Shown here piece after piece: positions 31,383 through 37,737 of a stretch of DNA of 37,737 nucleotides. This DNA is from Bacillota bacterium (lineage in GTDB: Bacteria > Bacillota > Clostridia > Lachnospirales > WQUN01), in NCBI GenBank assembly GCA_009782085.1, contig WQUN01000251.1:1-37737 (forward strand), given 5' to 3'. The translations under genes were made by a program, and so were the position numbers. The notes beneath the pieces were generated by a model. That model was given only the letters and a program-made list of their open reading frames with translations, did no database searches and was not told the origin of the DNA. Within the stretch, counting starts at the first letter, position 1, and each line of letters starts with the position of its first letter.

Positions 31383-32663
31383 TTGCTGAAGATACTGACG
31401 AACGCCTGGAAGGTTAGGGATATACGCAAAAAGCTGATCTTCATCATGTTCATCCTTCTGGTATACCGGATCGGCTGCCATATCCCCCTGCCCGGCGTCA
31501 ATTTACAACTGCTCGACTCGATAAGGCACGGCGCGCAGGCCAACACGACCCTCTTCGCGATGATCGCCGGCGGCGGCTTCGGCTCTTTGTTCGCCATGGG
31601 CATCGCGCCTTACATCACGGCGTCCATCGTCATGCAGCTTCTGACCGTGGCCATCCCCAAGCTCGAACAGATACAGAAGGAGGGCGAGGAAGGCCGCAAG
31701 AAGATACAGCAGATCACGCGCTTCGTGGCCGTGGGCCTGTCCCTTTTGCAGGCGTCCGCGACGGTCTACAGCTACGTGCATTTGCAGAACAACAACGGCA
31801 ACCTGTTCACCCACGCGAACTTCCTGGTGTACGCGGTCGCGGCGGTCGCCATGGTGGCCGGCACGATCTTCATCATGTGGATGGGCGAGGTCCTGACCGA
31901 GAAGGGCATAGGGAACGGCTCGTCCTTCATCATCTTCGCCAACATCCTCTCCAGCCTGCCCCAGGGCGCCCAGAGCATGATGATGCTCGTGACGGGCGGG
32001 GCCAACGTGGTCGTCGGCGTGATCAAGATAGTGCTCGCCTTAGCGGTCTTCGCGTGCATCATAGCCTTCGTCGTGCTCGTGCAGAGCGGCGAGCGCAGGA
32101 TACCGGTGCAATACTCCAAGAAACTGGTCGGCAAGCAGATGTACGGCGGCCAGAGCTCCTTCATACCGATAAAAGTCAACGTGGCCGGCGTTATGTCCAT
32201 CATATTCGCCATCTCGCTTTTGCAGTTCCCGTCGCAGCTGGCGGGCTTTTTCCCGAACAATCAGACCTTGCACAATATTTCCCTCTTTCTGGGGATGCAG
32301 CGCTTCAGCGGCGCGGCGCTCTACATGATTCTGATCTTCGTGTTCACGTTCTTCTATACGTCCTTCGCCATCAACACGACCGAAATGGCCGAGAACATGA
32401 AGAAAAACGGCGGCTTCATCCCGGGCATCAGGCCGGGCAGGCCGACCAGCGACTTCGTCAAGAAGACCGTCGACAGGCTGTCGTTTTTCGGCGCGTTCTT
32501 CTACTGCATGATCGCGCTGGTTCCGATCCTCTTCCAGAGGTTCGCGGGCGTCGGCTCCTTCGGCGGCACCACCCTGCTGATCGTCACCGGCGTGGCGCTG
32601 GAGTTCATCAAACAGCTGGAGTCCCAGCTCCTTATGAGGCACTATAAGGGATTCCTGAGCTAA
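31383..32663 (+). CDS. secY: Protein translocase subunit SecY
   Basis: 426 residues with ten hydrophobic helices, the channel of the Sec translocon. LVYRIGCHIPLPGVN near the start, GSLFAMGIAPYITASIVMQL in helix 2 and FIPGIRPGRPTSDFVKK before helix 9 are typical. TTG start after AGAGGTGAT, right behind rplO. The stop overlaps the map start by one base. Confidence 0.98.
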   Translation: MLKILTNAWKVRDIRKKLIFIMFILLVYRIGCHIPLPGVNLQLLDSIRHGAQANTTLFAMIAGGGFGSLFAMGIAPYITASIVMQLLTVAIPKLEQIQKEGEEGRKKIQQITRFVAVGLSLLQASATVYSYVHLQNNNGNLFTHANFLVYAVAAVAMVAGTIFIMWMGEVLTEKGIGNGSSFIIFANILSSLPQGAQSMMMLVTGGANVVVGVIKIVLALAVFACIIAFVVLVQSGERRIPVQYSKKLVGKQMYGGQSSFIPIKVNVAGVMSIIFAISLLQFPSQLAGFFPNNQTLHNISLFLGMQRFSGAALYMILIFVFTFFYTSFAINTTEMAENMKKNGGFIPGIRPGRPTSDFVKKTVDRLSFFGAFFYCMIALVPILFQRFAGVGSFGGTTLLIVTGVALEFIKQLESQLLMRHYKGFLS

Positions 32664-33433
32664 TGAGCATTTTCATCAAGAACAGGGAACAGATCGCGCT
32701 TATGCGCCAGGCCAACCGTATCGTCGCCGAGACCCACGCTTTGCTGGAGAGAAACATCCGGCCGGGCGTGACCACCGGGGAACTGAACCGCCTGGCCGAC
32801 GAGTTCATTCGCTCATGCGGCGCGGCGCCCTCTTTTCTGGGGGTGCCGTGCATGCTGGAGGACGGCGTTCCGTTCCCCGCCTCGGTCTGCGTATCGGTGA
32901 ACGAGGAGGTCATTCACGGGATCCCAGGTTTAAGAAGGCTCAAAGAGGGCGATATTGTTAGTATCGACATAGGCGCGGAATTCCGGGGTTTTCACGGAGA
33001 CGCCGCCCGCACCTTCGCCGTCGGCAAGGTCATGGCGGAGCGGCAAAAGCTCCTGGACGTGACCAAGGCGAGCTTCTTCGAGGGCATCCTCTTCGCCAGA
33101 CAGAACAACCACCTCCACCAGATATCCGGGGCGATCCAGGATTATGTGGAAAAAAACGGGTTTTCGGTCGTTAGGGATTTCATCGGCCACGGCATCGGCA
33201 GGCAGATGCACGAGGCGCCGGAGATACCGAACTTCAGGCCGAAAAGCCGCGGGCCCAAGCTCTCCCCCGGGATGACTCTGGCCGTGGAGCCGATGGTGAA
33301 CATCGGAACATATGAGGTCGAGATACTCGGCGACGACTGGACAGTGGTAACGAAGGACGGGAAGTGCTCCGCTCACTATGAGAATACGATTTTGATAACA
33401 GACGGCGATCCGGAGATCCTGTCCGTAATGTAG
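32663..33433 (+). CDS. map: Methionine aminopeptidase type I
   Basis: 256 residues; removes the initiator methionine from new proteins. Substrate histidine H85 (NEEVIHGIPG) and the five metal ligands D102, D113, H176, E209 and E240 are all present. It follows secY directly, although adk lies between them in many Firmicutes. The TAG stop opens a TAGGGGGCGCC hairpin. Confidence 0.97.
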   Translation: MSIFIKNREQIALMRQANRIVAETHALLERNIRPGVTTGELNRLADEFIRSCGAAPSFLGVPCMLEDGVPFPASVCVSVNEEVIHGIPGLRRLKEGDIVSIDIGAEFRGFHGDAARTFAVGKVMAERQKLLDVTKASFFEGILFARQNNHLHQISGAIQDYVEKNGFSVVRDFIGHGIGRQMHEAPEIPNFRPKSRGPKLSPGMTLAVEPMVNIGTYEVEILGDDWTVVTKDGKCSAHYENTILITDGDPEILSVM

Positions 33434-33483
33434 GGGGCGCCGACCCCGGCGTTCATAATGTAGGGGACGCCGACCCCGGCGTC
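33431..33483. repeat. Two TAGGGG-type hairpins after map
   Basis: TAGGGGGCGCCGACCCCGGC at 33431 and TAGGGGACGCCGACCCCGGC at 33462, each preceded by AATG. The stems GGCGCCG/CGGCG and GGACGCCG/CGGCGTCC differ. The same GCCGACCC loop is in the hairpin before rplC. Confidence 0.8.
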
Positions 33484-33491
33484 CGATAATG

Positions 33492-33600
33492 GGCAACCTC
33501 TAAAACTGTCATCCTGAGCGAAGCGAAGGATCCTAAACAGCCAAAACATAAGATTCTTCGCTCCACTCAGAATGACAAAAAGGGCTTTATAGAGGCTGCC
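33492..33600. mobile_element. Palindromic element (TGTCATCCTGAGCG family), copy near map
   Basis: 109 bp with terminal inverted repeats GGCAACCTCTAAAA and TTATAGAGGCTGCC, and the same arms and centre as copy 1 at 7725-7834, with a few changes (CGCTCCACTCAG in the right arm). It ends 13 bp before the KOW-protein start, leaving just room for the AGGAG site. Confidence 0.88.
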
Positions 33601-33613
33601 AATAGGAGCAGAG

Positions 33614-33928
33614 ATGTTTTCCATAGGTCAGATAGTCTATTCAAAGAGCGGGCGGGACAAGGGGAACCCGTTCGTCGTCGTCCGGACGGAGGGGCGGTAC
33701 CTCTTCCTCGCCGACGGCAGGCTCCGCAAGCTGGAGCGGCCAAAGAAGAAAAAAGACATTCATGTTCAGAAGACAAACGCGTGCCCGGCCGGGATCAAGG
33801 CGGCTCTCGAGCAAAACCTCCGCCTTTCGGACGCGGACGTGAGAAAGGCGATTAAGGCGGAAACCGGGCCGCCGGACGGTCGCGGAGATCACAGGCTTGA
33901 CAAATATGAGGAGGCGGAAAATGTCTAA
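33614..33928 (+). CDS. KOW-domain RNA-binding protein (L14e/L27e-like)
   Basis: 104 residues. The first ~50 form a KOW-like domain (FSIGQIVYSKSGRDKGNPF, then VVRTEGRYLFLADGRLRKL) of the type seen in archaeal/eukaryotic L14e. Homologues sit between map and infA in many Clostridia, which suggests a ribosome- or rRNA-linked role not yet defined. AGGAG precedes the ATG. It overlaps infA by 8 bp. Confidence 0.9.
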   Translation: MFSIGQIVYSKSGRDKGNPFVVVRTEGRYLFLADGRLRKLERPKKKKDIHVQKTNACPAGIKAALEQNLRLSDADVRKAIKAETGPPDGRGDHRLDKYEEAENV

Positions 33929-34139
33929 GAGCGATATGATCGAAGTGTCGGGGACGATCGTTGAAAAGCTGCCAAACGCCACCTTTCAGGTGGAATTGGA
34001 AAACGGACATAAAATCCTTGCCCATATTTCCGGCAAGCTCCGCATGAATTTCATCAGGATCATCCCCGGCGACAGGGTCCTGATCGAAATGTCGCCGTAT
34101 GATCTGACAAAGGGCAGGATAGTTTGGAGAGATAAATAG
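33921..34139 (+). CDS. infA: Translation initiation factor IF-1
   Basis: 72 residues, an S1-type OB fold that binds the 30S A site. KSDMIEVSGTIVEKLPNATF and GDRVLIEMSPYDLTKGRIVW are typical. ATG 33921 follows GGAGGCGG; it lies inside the end of the KOW gene. Confidence 0.97.
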   Translation: MSKSDMIEVSGTIVEKLPNATFQVELENGHKILAHISGKLRMNFIRIIPGDRVLIEMSPYDLTKGRIVWRDK

Positions 34140-34161
34140 GTTCGCTGAAAGGATGATTGCC

Positions 34162-34275
34162 ATGAAAGTCAGGCCGTCTGTAAAGAAGATATGCGAAAAG
34201 TGCAAGATAATCAAGAGAAAAGGCGCGGTTCGGGTCATCTGCGAAAACCCGAAGCATAAGCAGAGGCAGGGCTAG
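34162..34275 (+). CDS. rpmJ: 50S ribosomal protein L36, zinc-binding type
   Basis: 37 residues, the standard length: MKVRPSVKKICEKCKIIKRK, then RVICENPKHKQRQG. The CxxC...C...H zinc ligands are complete. AAAGGATGAT precedes the ATG. Small enough to be missed by gene callers. Confidence 0.96.
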   Translation: MKVRPSVKKICEKCKIIKRKGAVRVICENPKHKQRQG

Positions 34276-34304
34276 AAATCACCGAAAGGAGGCGCATGTA
34301 ATTA

Positions 34305-34673
34305 ATGGCGCGTATTGCAGGTGTTGATTTACCGAGGGAGAAACGCGTGGAGATCGGGCTGACCTATATCTTCGGCATCGGCCGCTCGAGTTCCAACCGC
34401 ATACTGAAAGAGGCCAGCGTCAGCCCGGACACGAGGGTGCGCGACCTGACAGACGACGAGGTCTCGCGCATCCGCGACGTTATCGACAAGACCCAGACGG
34501 TGGAGGGCGATCTGCGCAGGGAAGTCGCGCTGAGCATCAAGCGCCTGGTCGAGATCGGCTGCTACAGGGGCATCCGCCACAGGAGGAGCCTGCCCGTGCG
34601 CGGCCAGCGGACCAAGACCAACGCCCGCACCAGGAAGGGCCCGCGGAGGACCGTCGCGAACAAGAAGAAGTAG
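34305..34673 (+). CDS. rpsM: 30S ribosomal protein S13
   Basis: 122 residues; MARIAGVDLPREKRVEIGLT, the YIFGIG loop and GQRTKTNARTRKGPRRTVA are typical. AAAGGAGG precedes the ATG. The 111-bp gap after it contains a GTTCGCAAAGCGAAC hairpin at about 34723-34738. Confidence 0.98.
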   Translation: MARIAGVDLPREKRVEIGLTYIFGIGRSSSNRILKEASVSPDTRVRDLTDDEVSRIRDVIDKTQTVEGDLRREVALSIKRLVEIGCYRGIRHRRSLPVRGQRTKTNARTRKGPRRTVANKKK

Positions 34674-34784
34674 GAGACGCCGCCACGCACCGGCAAGAAG
34701 GCCGGACGCGCGTAAGCGCGGCGTTCGCAAAGCGAACGTGCTGATTCGGCGTTCCGCTAACCGCGTTATAAAGGAGGAAATCGA

Positions 34785-35186
34785 ATGGCGAAAAAGGCTG
34801 TGAAAAAGACCGCCGCGCGCCGGCGCCGCGACAGGAAGTTTGTCGACAAGGGTCAGGCCCATATCCAGTCCACTTTTAACAACACGATCGTGACAATCAC
34901 GGATCTGGCCGGCAACGCCCTTTCCTGGGCAAGCGCCGGGCAGCTGGGCTTCAAGGGCTCCCGCAAGTCCACGCCCTACGCCGCGCAGATGGCGGCGGAC
35001 ACGGCCGCGACCGCCGCGAAGGAATACGGCCTTCGGAGCGTCGAAGTCTACGTAAAGGGCCCGGGCAGCGGGCGCGAGGCGGCGATCCGCGCGCTCCAGG
35101 CGGCGGGGCTCGACGTCATGATGATAAGGGACGTGACGCCCGTCCCGCACAACGGGTGCCGCCCGCCGAAACGCAGGCGCGTGTAA
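34785..35186 (+). CDS. rpsK: 30S ribosomal protein S11
   Basis: 133 residues; GQAHIQSTFNNTIVTITDLA and RDVTPVPHNGCRPPKRRRV are typical. AAAGGAGG precedes the ATG. Confidence 0.98.
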   Translation: MAKKAVKKTAARRRRDRKFVDKGQAHIQSTFNNTIVTITDLAGNALSWASAGQLGFKGSRKSTPYAAQMAADTAATAAKEYGLRSVEVYVKGPGSGREAAIRALQAAGLDVMMIRDVTPVPHNGCRPPKRRRV

Positions 35187-35209
35187 TGGCTCGCCCCGAA
35201 ATGAGCGCC

Positions 35210-35240
35210 TTGACAAGACGGTGTTTATTAACGATATGCT
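35210..35240 (+). promoter_or_regulatory. Possible internal promoter before rpsD
   Basis: TTGACA at 35210-35215 is perfect; the best -10 candidates are GATATG (spacer 17) or TATGCT (spacer 19), both weak. The 84-bp gap is long enough for one. Confidence 0.25.
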
Positions 35241-35270
35241 ATACCAGTTTGCAAATAGCGGAGGAGATTT

Positions 35271-35897
35271 ATGGCTAGATATATCGGTCCCGTATGCAGA
35301 CTTTGCCGCCGGGAGGGCGAGAAGCTCTTCCTGAAGGGCGAAAAGTGCATGAAACAGAGCTGCCCGGTCAGCAAGCGGCCTGTGCCTCCCGGGCAGCACG
35401 GAGCGTCGCGCAGGAAACAGTCCGAGTATGGGCTCCAGCTTCGGGAGAAGCAAAAGGCGAAGAGGATATACGGCGTCCTGGAGGCCCAGTTCTATAACTA
35501 TTTCGTGGACGCCGACCGCCTTCCGGGCGTGACCGGCGACAACCTGCTGCGCCTTCTGGAGACGCGGCTCGACAACGTGGTCTACCGGCTCGGGTTCGGG
35601 CGCTCCAGGACGGAGGCCCGCCAGGTCGTCCGGCACAACCTCGTGCGCGTGAACGGCAAAAAGGTCAATATCCCCTCCTACCGCGTGCGCGTGAACGACA
35701 CGGTGGAGATCAAGGACGACGCCAAGTCGTTCCAGCGGTTCAAGGACATACTGGACGTGACCCATTCGAGGATCGTCCCGGCCTGGCTCTCCGCCGACCA
35801 CGAGAACCTGCGCGGCACGGTCATGTCCCTTCCGTCGAGAGATCAGATCGACCTGAACCTGCGCGAGACGCTGATCGTCGAGTTGTACTCGAAGTAA
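35271..35897 (+). CDS. rpsD: 30S ribosomal protein S4
   Basis: 208 residues with an N-terminal zinc motif (CRLC, later C and C in GEKCMKQSC) and an S4 RNA-binding domain (RLLETRLDNVVYRLGFGRSR, then VRVNGKKVNIPSYRV). GGAGGAG precedes the ATG. Its place inside the alpha operon is usual in Clostridia and differs from B. subtilis, where it is separate. Confidence 0.98.
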   Translation: MARYIGPVCRLCRREGEKLFLKGEKCMKQSCPVSKRPVPPGQHGASRRKQSEYGLQLREKQKAKRIYGVLEAQFYNYFVDADRLPGVTGDNLLRLLETRLDNVVYRLGFGRSRTEARQVVRHNLVRVNGKKVNIPSYRVRVNDTVEIKDDAKSFQRFKDILDVTHSRIVPAWLSADHENLRGTVMSLPSRDQIDLNLRETLIVELYSK

Positions 35898-35909
35898 GGA
35901 GGTCAATGC

Positions 35910-36869
35910 GTGTTCGAATTTGAAAAACCTCGTATCGAAATCGCGGAGCTTTCGAGGGACGGCATCTACGGCCGTTTCGTTATCGAGCCTCTGGAGCGCG
36001 GGTTCGGGACGACGCTGGGGAATTCCCTGCGGCGGACCCTCCTGTCCTCGCTTCCCGGGGCGGCTGTGTCGAGCATCAAGATCGACGGCGTGTTGCACGA
36101 GTTCAGCACAATCCCGGGCGTTAAGGAAGACGTGACCGAGATCATCTTGAACCTTAAAAGCCTGGCCATCAGATACTTGGGCGAGAGCATGGAACCCAAG
36201 CTCGCGTATATCGACGCCGCCGGCGAATGCGAGGTCCGCGCCCGCGACATAAAGGTCAGTTCCGACATAGAGATCGCCAACCCCGATCTGCACATCGCCA
36301 CGCTGGACGGCGGCGACGCGAAGCTCTATATCGAGATGACGGTCACCAAGGGCAGGGGATATGTCAGCGCGGAGAAGAACAAGCGCCAGGACCAGCCGAT
36401 CGGCCTGATCCCGGTGGATTCCATCTACACCCCCGTCACAAAGGTCAACTTCCTGGTGGAGGACACCAGAGTCGGGCATATCACCGATTTTGACAAGCTG
36501 ACCCTCGAGGTCTGGACGAACGGGACAATAACCCCGGACGACTCCGTCAGCCTCGGCGCGAAGATTCTGAACGAGCACCTGATACTCTTTGTCGACCTGT
36601 CCGACAACGCGCGGAACGCCGAGATCATGATCGAGAAGGACGAGGGCCGGAAGGAAAAGGTCCTGGAGATGAGCATCGAGGAGCTGGACCTGTCCGTGCG
36701 CTCGTACAACTGCCTCAAGCGCGCCGGCATAAACACCGTGGACGACCTGACCAGCAAGACCGAGGAAGACATGATGAAGGTGCGCAACCTGGGCCGCAAG
36801 TCCCTGGAAGAGGTCCTGAACAAAATGGCCGAGCTTGGGCTGACCCTGAGCCCAAGCGAAGAAGTCTGA
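35910..36869 (+). CDS. rpoA: DNA-directed RNA polymerase subunit alpha
   Basis: 319 residues from GTG 35910 after AAGGAGGT. The N-terminal dimerisation domain (FVIEPLERGFGTTLGNSLRR) and the C-terminal UP-element/activator domain (SVRSYNCLKRAGINTVDDL, NLGRKSLEEVLNKMAELGL) are both complete. Confidence 0.98.
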   Translation: MFEFEKPRIEIAELSRDGIYGRFVIEPLERGFGTTLGNSLRRTLLSSLPGAAVSSIKIDGVLHEFSTIPGVKEDVTEIILNLKSLAIRYLGESMEPKLAYIDAAGECEVRARDIKVSSDIEIANPDLHIATLDGGDAKLYIEMTVTKGRGYVSAEKNKRQDQPIGLIPVDSIYTPVTKVNFLVEDTRVGHITDFDKLTLEVWTNGTITPDDSVSLGAKILNEHLILFVDLSDNARNAEIMIEKDEGRKEKVLEMSIEELDLSVRSYNCLKRAGINTVDDLTSKTEEDMMKVRNLGRKSLEEVLNKMAELGLTLSPSEEV

Positions 36870-36874
36870 TTTTC

Positions 36875-36917
36875 TTTAGTTTCCAGTTTCCAGTTTCTAG
36901 CTTCTAGTTTCCAGTAG
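36875..36917. repeat. ~8-10 bp microsatellite between rpoA and rplQ
   Basis: Units (AGTTTCC, AGTTTCT, AGCTTCT) repeat about five times and run into GTAGGGAGG, the rplQ ribosome binding site. It resembles the repeats before rplF and rplB. Confidence 0.8.
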
Positions 36918-36930
36918 GGAGGTTCCCGTT

Positions 36931-37467
36931 ATGTCCATTCAAAGAAAGCTTGGCCGTACGACCAGCCAGCGCAAGGCGATGCTGCGCAATCTGACGACCA
37001 ATTTACTATACCACGGCAAAATCAAGACCACCGAGACGAGGGCCAAGGAGGTCCGCAGTATCGCCGAGAAGCTCATCACCTTGGCCGTGAAGGAGCGCGA
37101 GAACTTCACGGAGCTCACGGTCAGGACGAAAGTCCCGCAGAAGGACAAAAACGGCAGGCGCATCAGGGCTTCGGCCGACGGCAAGCGCGTGACCGTCTAC
37201 AACGAGGTCGAGCGCAAGATCAAGGTCGACAAGCCTTCCCGCCTGAACGCCAGGCGCAAGATGCTCGCGACGCTCTACCCGGTCACGGAAGCTCCGAAGG
37301 ACGGCCGCAAGAAGCGGTCGGAATCCAGGTCGGTGGACATGGTCGCGAAGATGTTCAACGAGATCGCGCCCAAGTACGCCGACAGGAACGGCGGCTACAC
37401 CCGCATGATCAAGATCGGCCCGAGAAAGGGCGACGCCGCGGAGCTGGTGGTTATCGAACTTGTGTAA
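36931..37467 (+). CDS. rplQ: 50S ribosomal protein L17 with internal insertion
   Basis: 178 residues against the usual 112-130. The N-terminal part (KLGRTTSQRKAMLRNLTTNL) and the C-terminal part (VAKMFNEIAPKYADRNGGYT, RMIKIGPRKGDAAELVVIEL) are normal. Between residues ~57 and 135 there is a basic insertion (KVPQKDKNGRRIRASADGKR, later KIKVDKPSRLNARR). The frame is intact and codon use similar, so the insertion looks genuine. Last gene of the operon. Confidence 0.95.
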   Translation: MSIQRKLGRTTSQRKAMLRNLTTNLLYHGKIKTTETRAKEVRSIAEKLITLAVKERENFTELTVRTKVPQKDKNGRRIRASADGKRVTVYNEVERKIKVDKPSRLNARRKMLATLYPVTEAPKDGRKKRSESRSVDMVAKMFNEIAPKYADRNGGYTRMIKIGPRKGDAAELVVIELV

Positions 37468-37499
37468 GGGAAGATAAATGCTTGAAATGCCCGCAAAAT

Positions 37500-37533
37500 A
37501 AGGATTCTGTCCGGAGGATGAGGATCCTTTTTT
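37500..37533 (+). terminator. Probable terminator of the ribosomal operon
   Basis: AAGGAT (37500-37505) can pair with ATCCTT (37524-37529), followed by a run of T to 37533. The stem is short and the loop long (18 nt), so the call is tentative; its place 33 bp after rplQ supports it. Confidence 0.5.
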
Positions 37534-37737
37534 CGGTTATACATTTATCCTGGGTTTGACACTTCCCCCCCCAAAGAAAAGGCGCAAACAAGGGAAAGCA
37601 TCGACGAAAAAGCGCTGGTTTGTCCCTACAGGCATGATTTCCGGCCGTTAAAGGGGTCGTAACCGAGCGATTGCAACGGGTTACAAAAATGACATCTGAT
37701 ACGAATCTCAGATTAAAACTTCACAGGCAGAGCCGAA
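37534..37737. other. Non-coding end of window with partial hairpin element
   Basis: No gene is seen in the last 200 bp. From 37690, TGATACGAATCTCAGATTAA resembles one arm of the S10-leader hairpin (TGATACCGATTCAGATTAAA, reverse strand of 20930-20949) and is probably the beginning of another copy that continues past the window. Confidence 0.5.

Noticed and set aside
34329..36578. Long minus-strand reading frame opposite rpsM-rpoA
   Set aside because: Open only because of GC-rich codon use in the real genes on the plus strand; no family features, and it spans several certain genes.

Overview
The window comes from a GC-rich Gram-positive bacterium, most likely an uncultured member of the Clostridia (Oscillospirales-like, inferred, not proven). 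The reasons are the Firmicutes-type S10-spc-alpha ribosomal operon with a zinc-type S14, a KOW-domain protein between map and infA, a dnaG-sigA pair, a CsaB-type pyruvyl transferase, strong AGGAGG ribosome binding sites, and frequent GTG/TTG starts. No rRNA, tRNA or CRISPR array was seen.

Layout. Positions 1-6614 (+) hold a cell-envelope cluster: a 5'-truncated exported phosphodiester glycosidase, MurJ, and a glycosyltransferase fused to a CsaB-like domain, all overlapping and probably co-translated. Positions 6606-12165 (mostly -) hold thpR, a repeat-filled gap, an A24 prepilin-peptidase-like ORF of doubtful start, a lipoprotein with a 12-residue tandem repeat, a class B penicillin-binding protein and a small conserved protein. 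Positions 12282-13893 (+) hold an FtsJ/RlmM-type rRNA methyltransferase whose N-terminal and catalytic parts are in different frames, separated by GC-rich repeat expansion and an in-frame palindromic insert. Positions 13920-20505 (-) hold a GH4 glycosidase, an arylamine N-acetyltransferase, sigma factor RpoD, primase DnaG and a SAM methyltransferase. Positions 20748-37535 (+) hold one long ribosomal operon from rpsJ to rplQ, including secY, map, infA and rpoA. It is preceded by a near-consensus promoter and a structured leader with an attenuator-like terminator. The adk gene usual between secY and map is absent.

The most unusual aspect is the load of small palindromic repeats. At least five kinds recur. 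They include a 133-bp MITE-like element with 22/25-matching terminal inverted repeats and a perfect 8-bp target duplication; a 110-bp element built on TGTCATCCTGAGCGAAGCG, with copies in gene gaps and a 54-bp core inside a gene; and hairpins of the form TAGGG + variable stem. Several sit between ribosomal protein genes, and in four genes (rpsJ, rplB, rpsS, map) the TAG stop codon itself is the first three bases of the TAGGG motif. Two insertions inside reading frames keep the frame exactly (141 bp and 54 bp). I found no self-evident new enzymatic or defence system; the repeat ecology is the best candidate for something undescribed.
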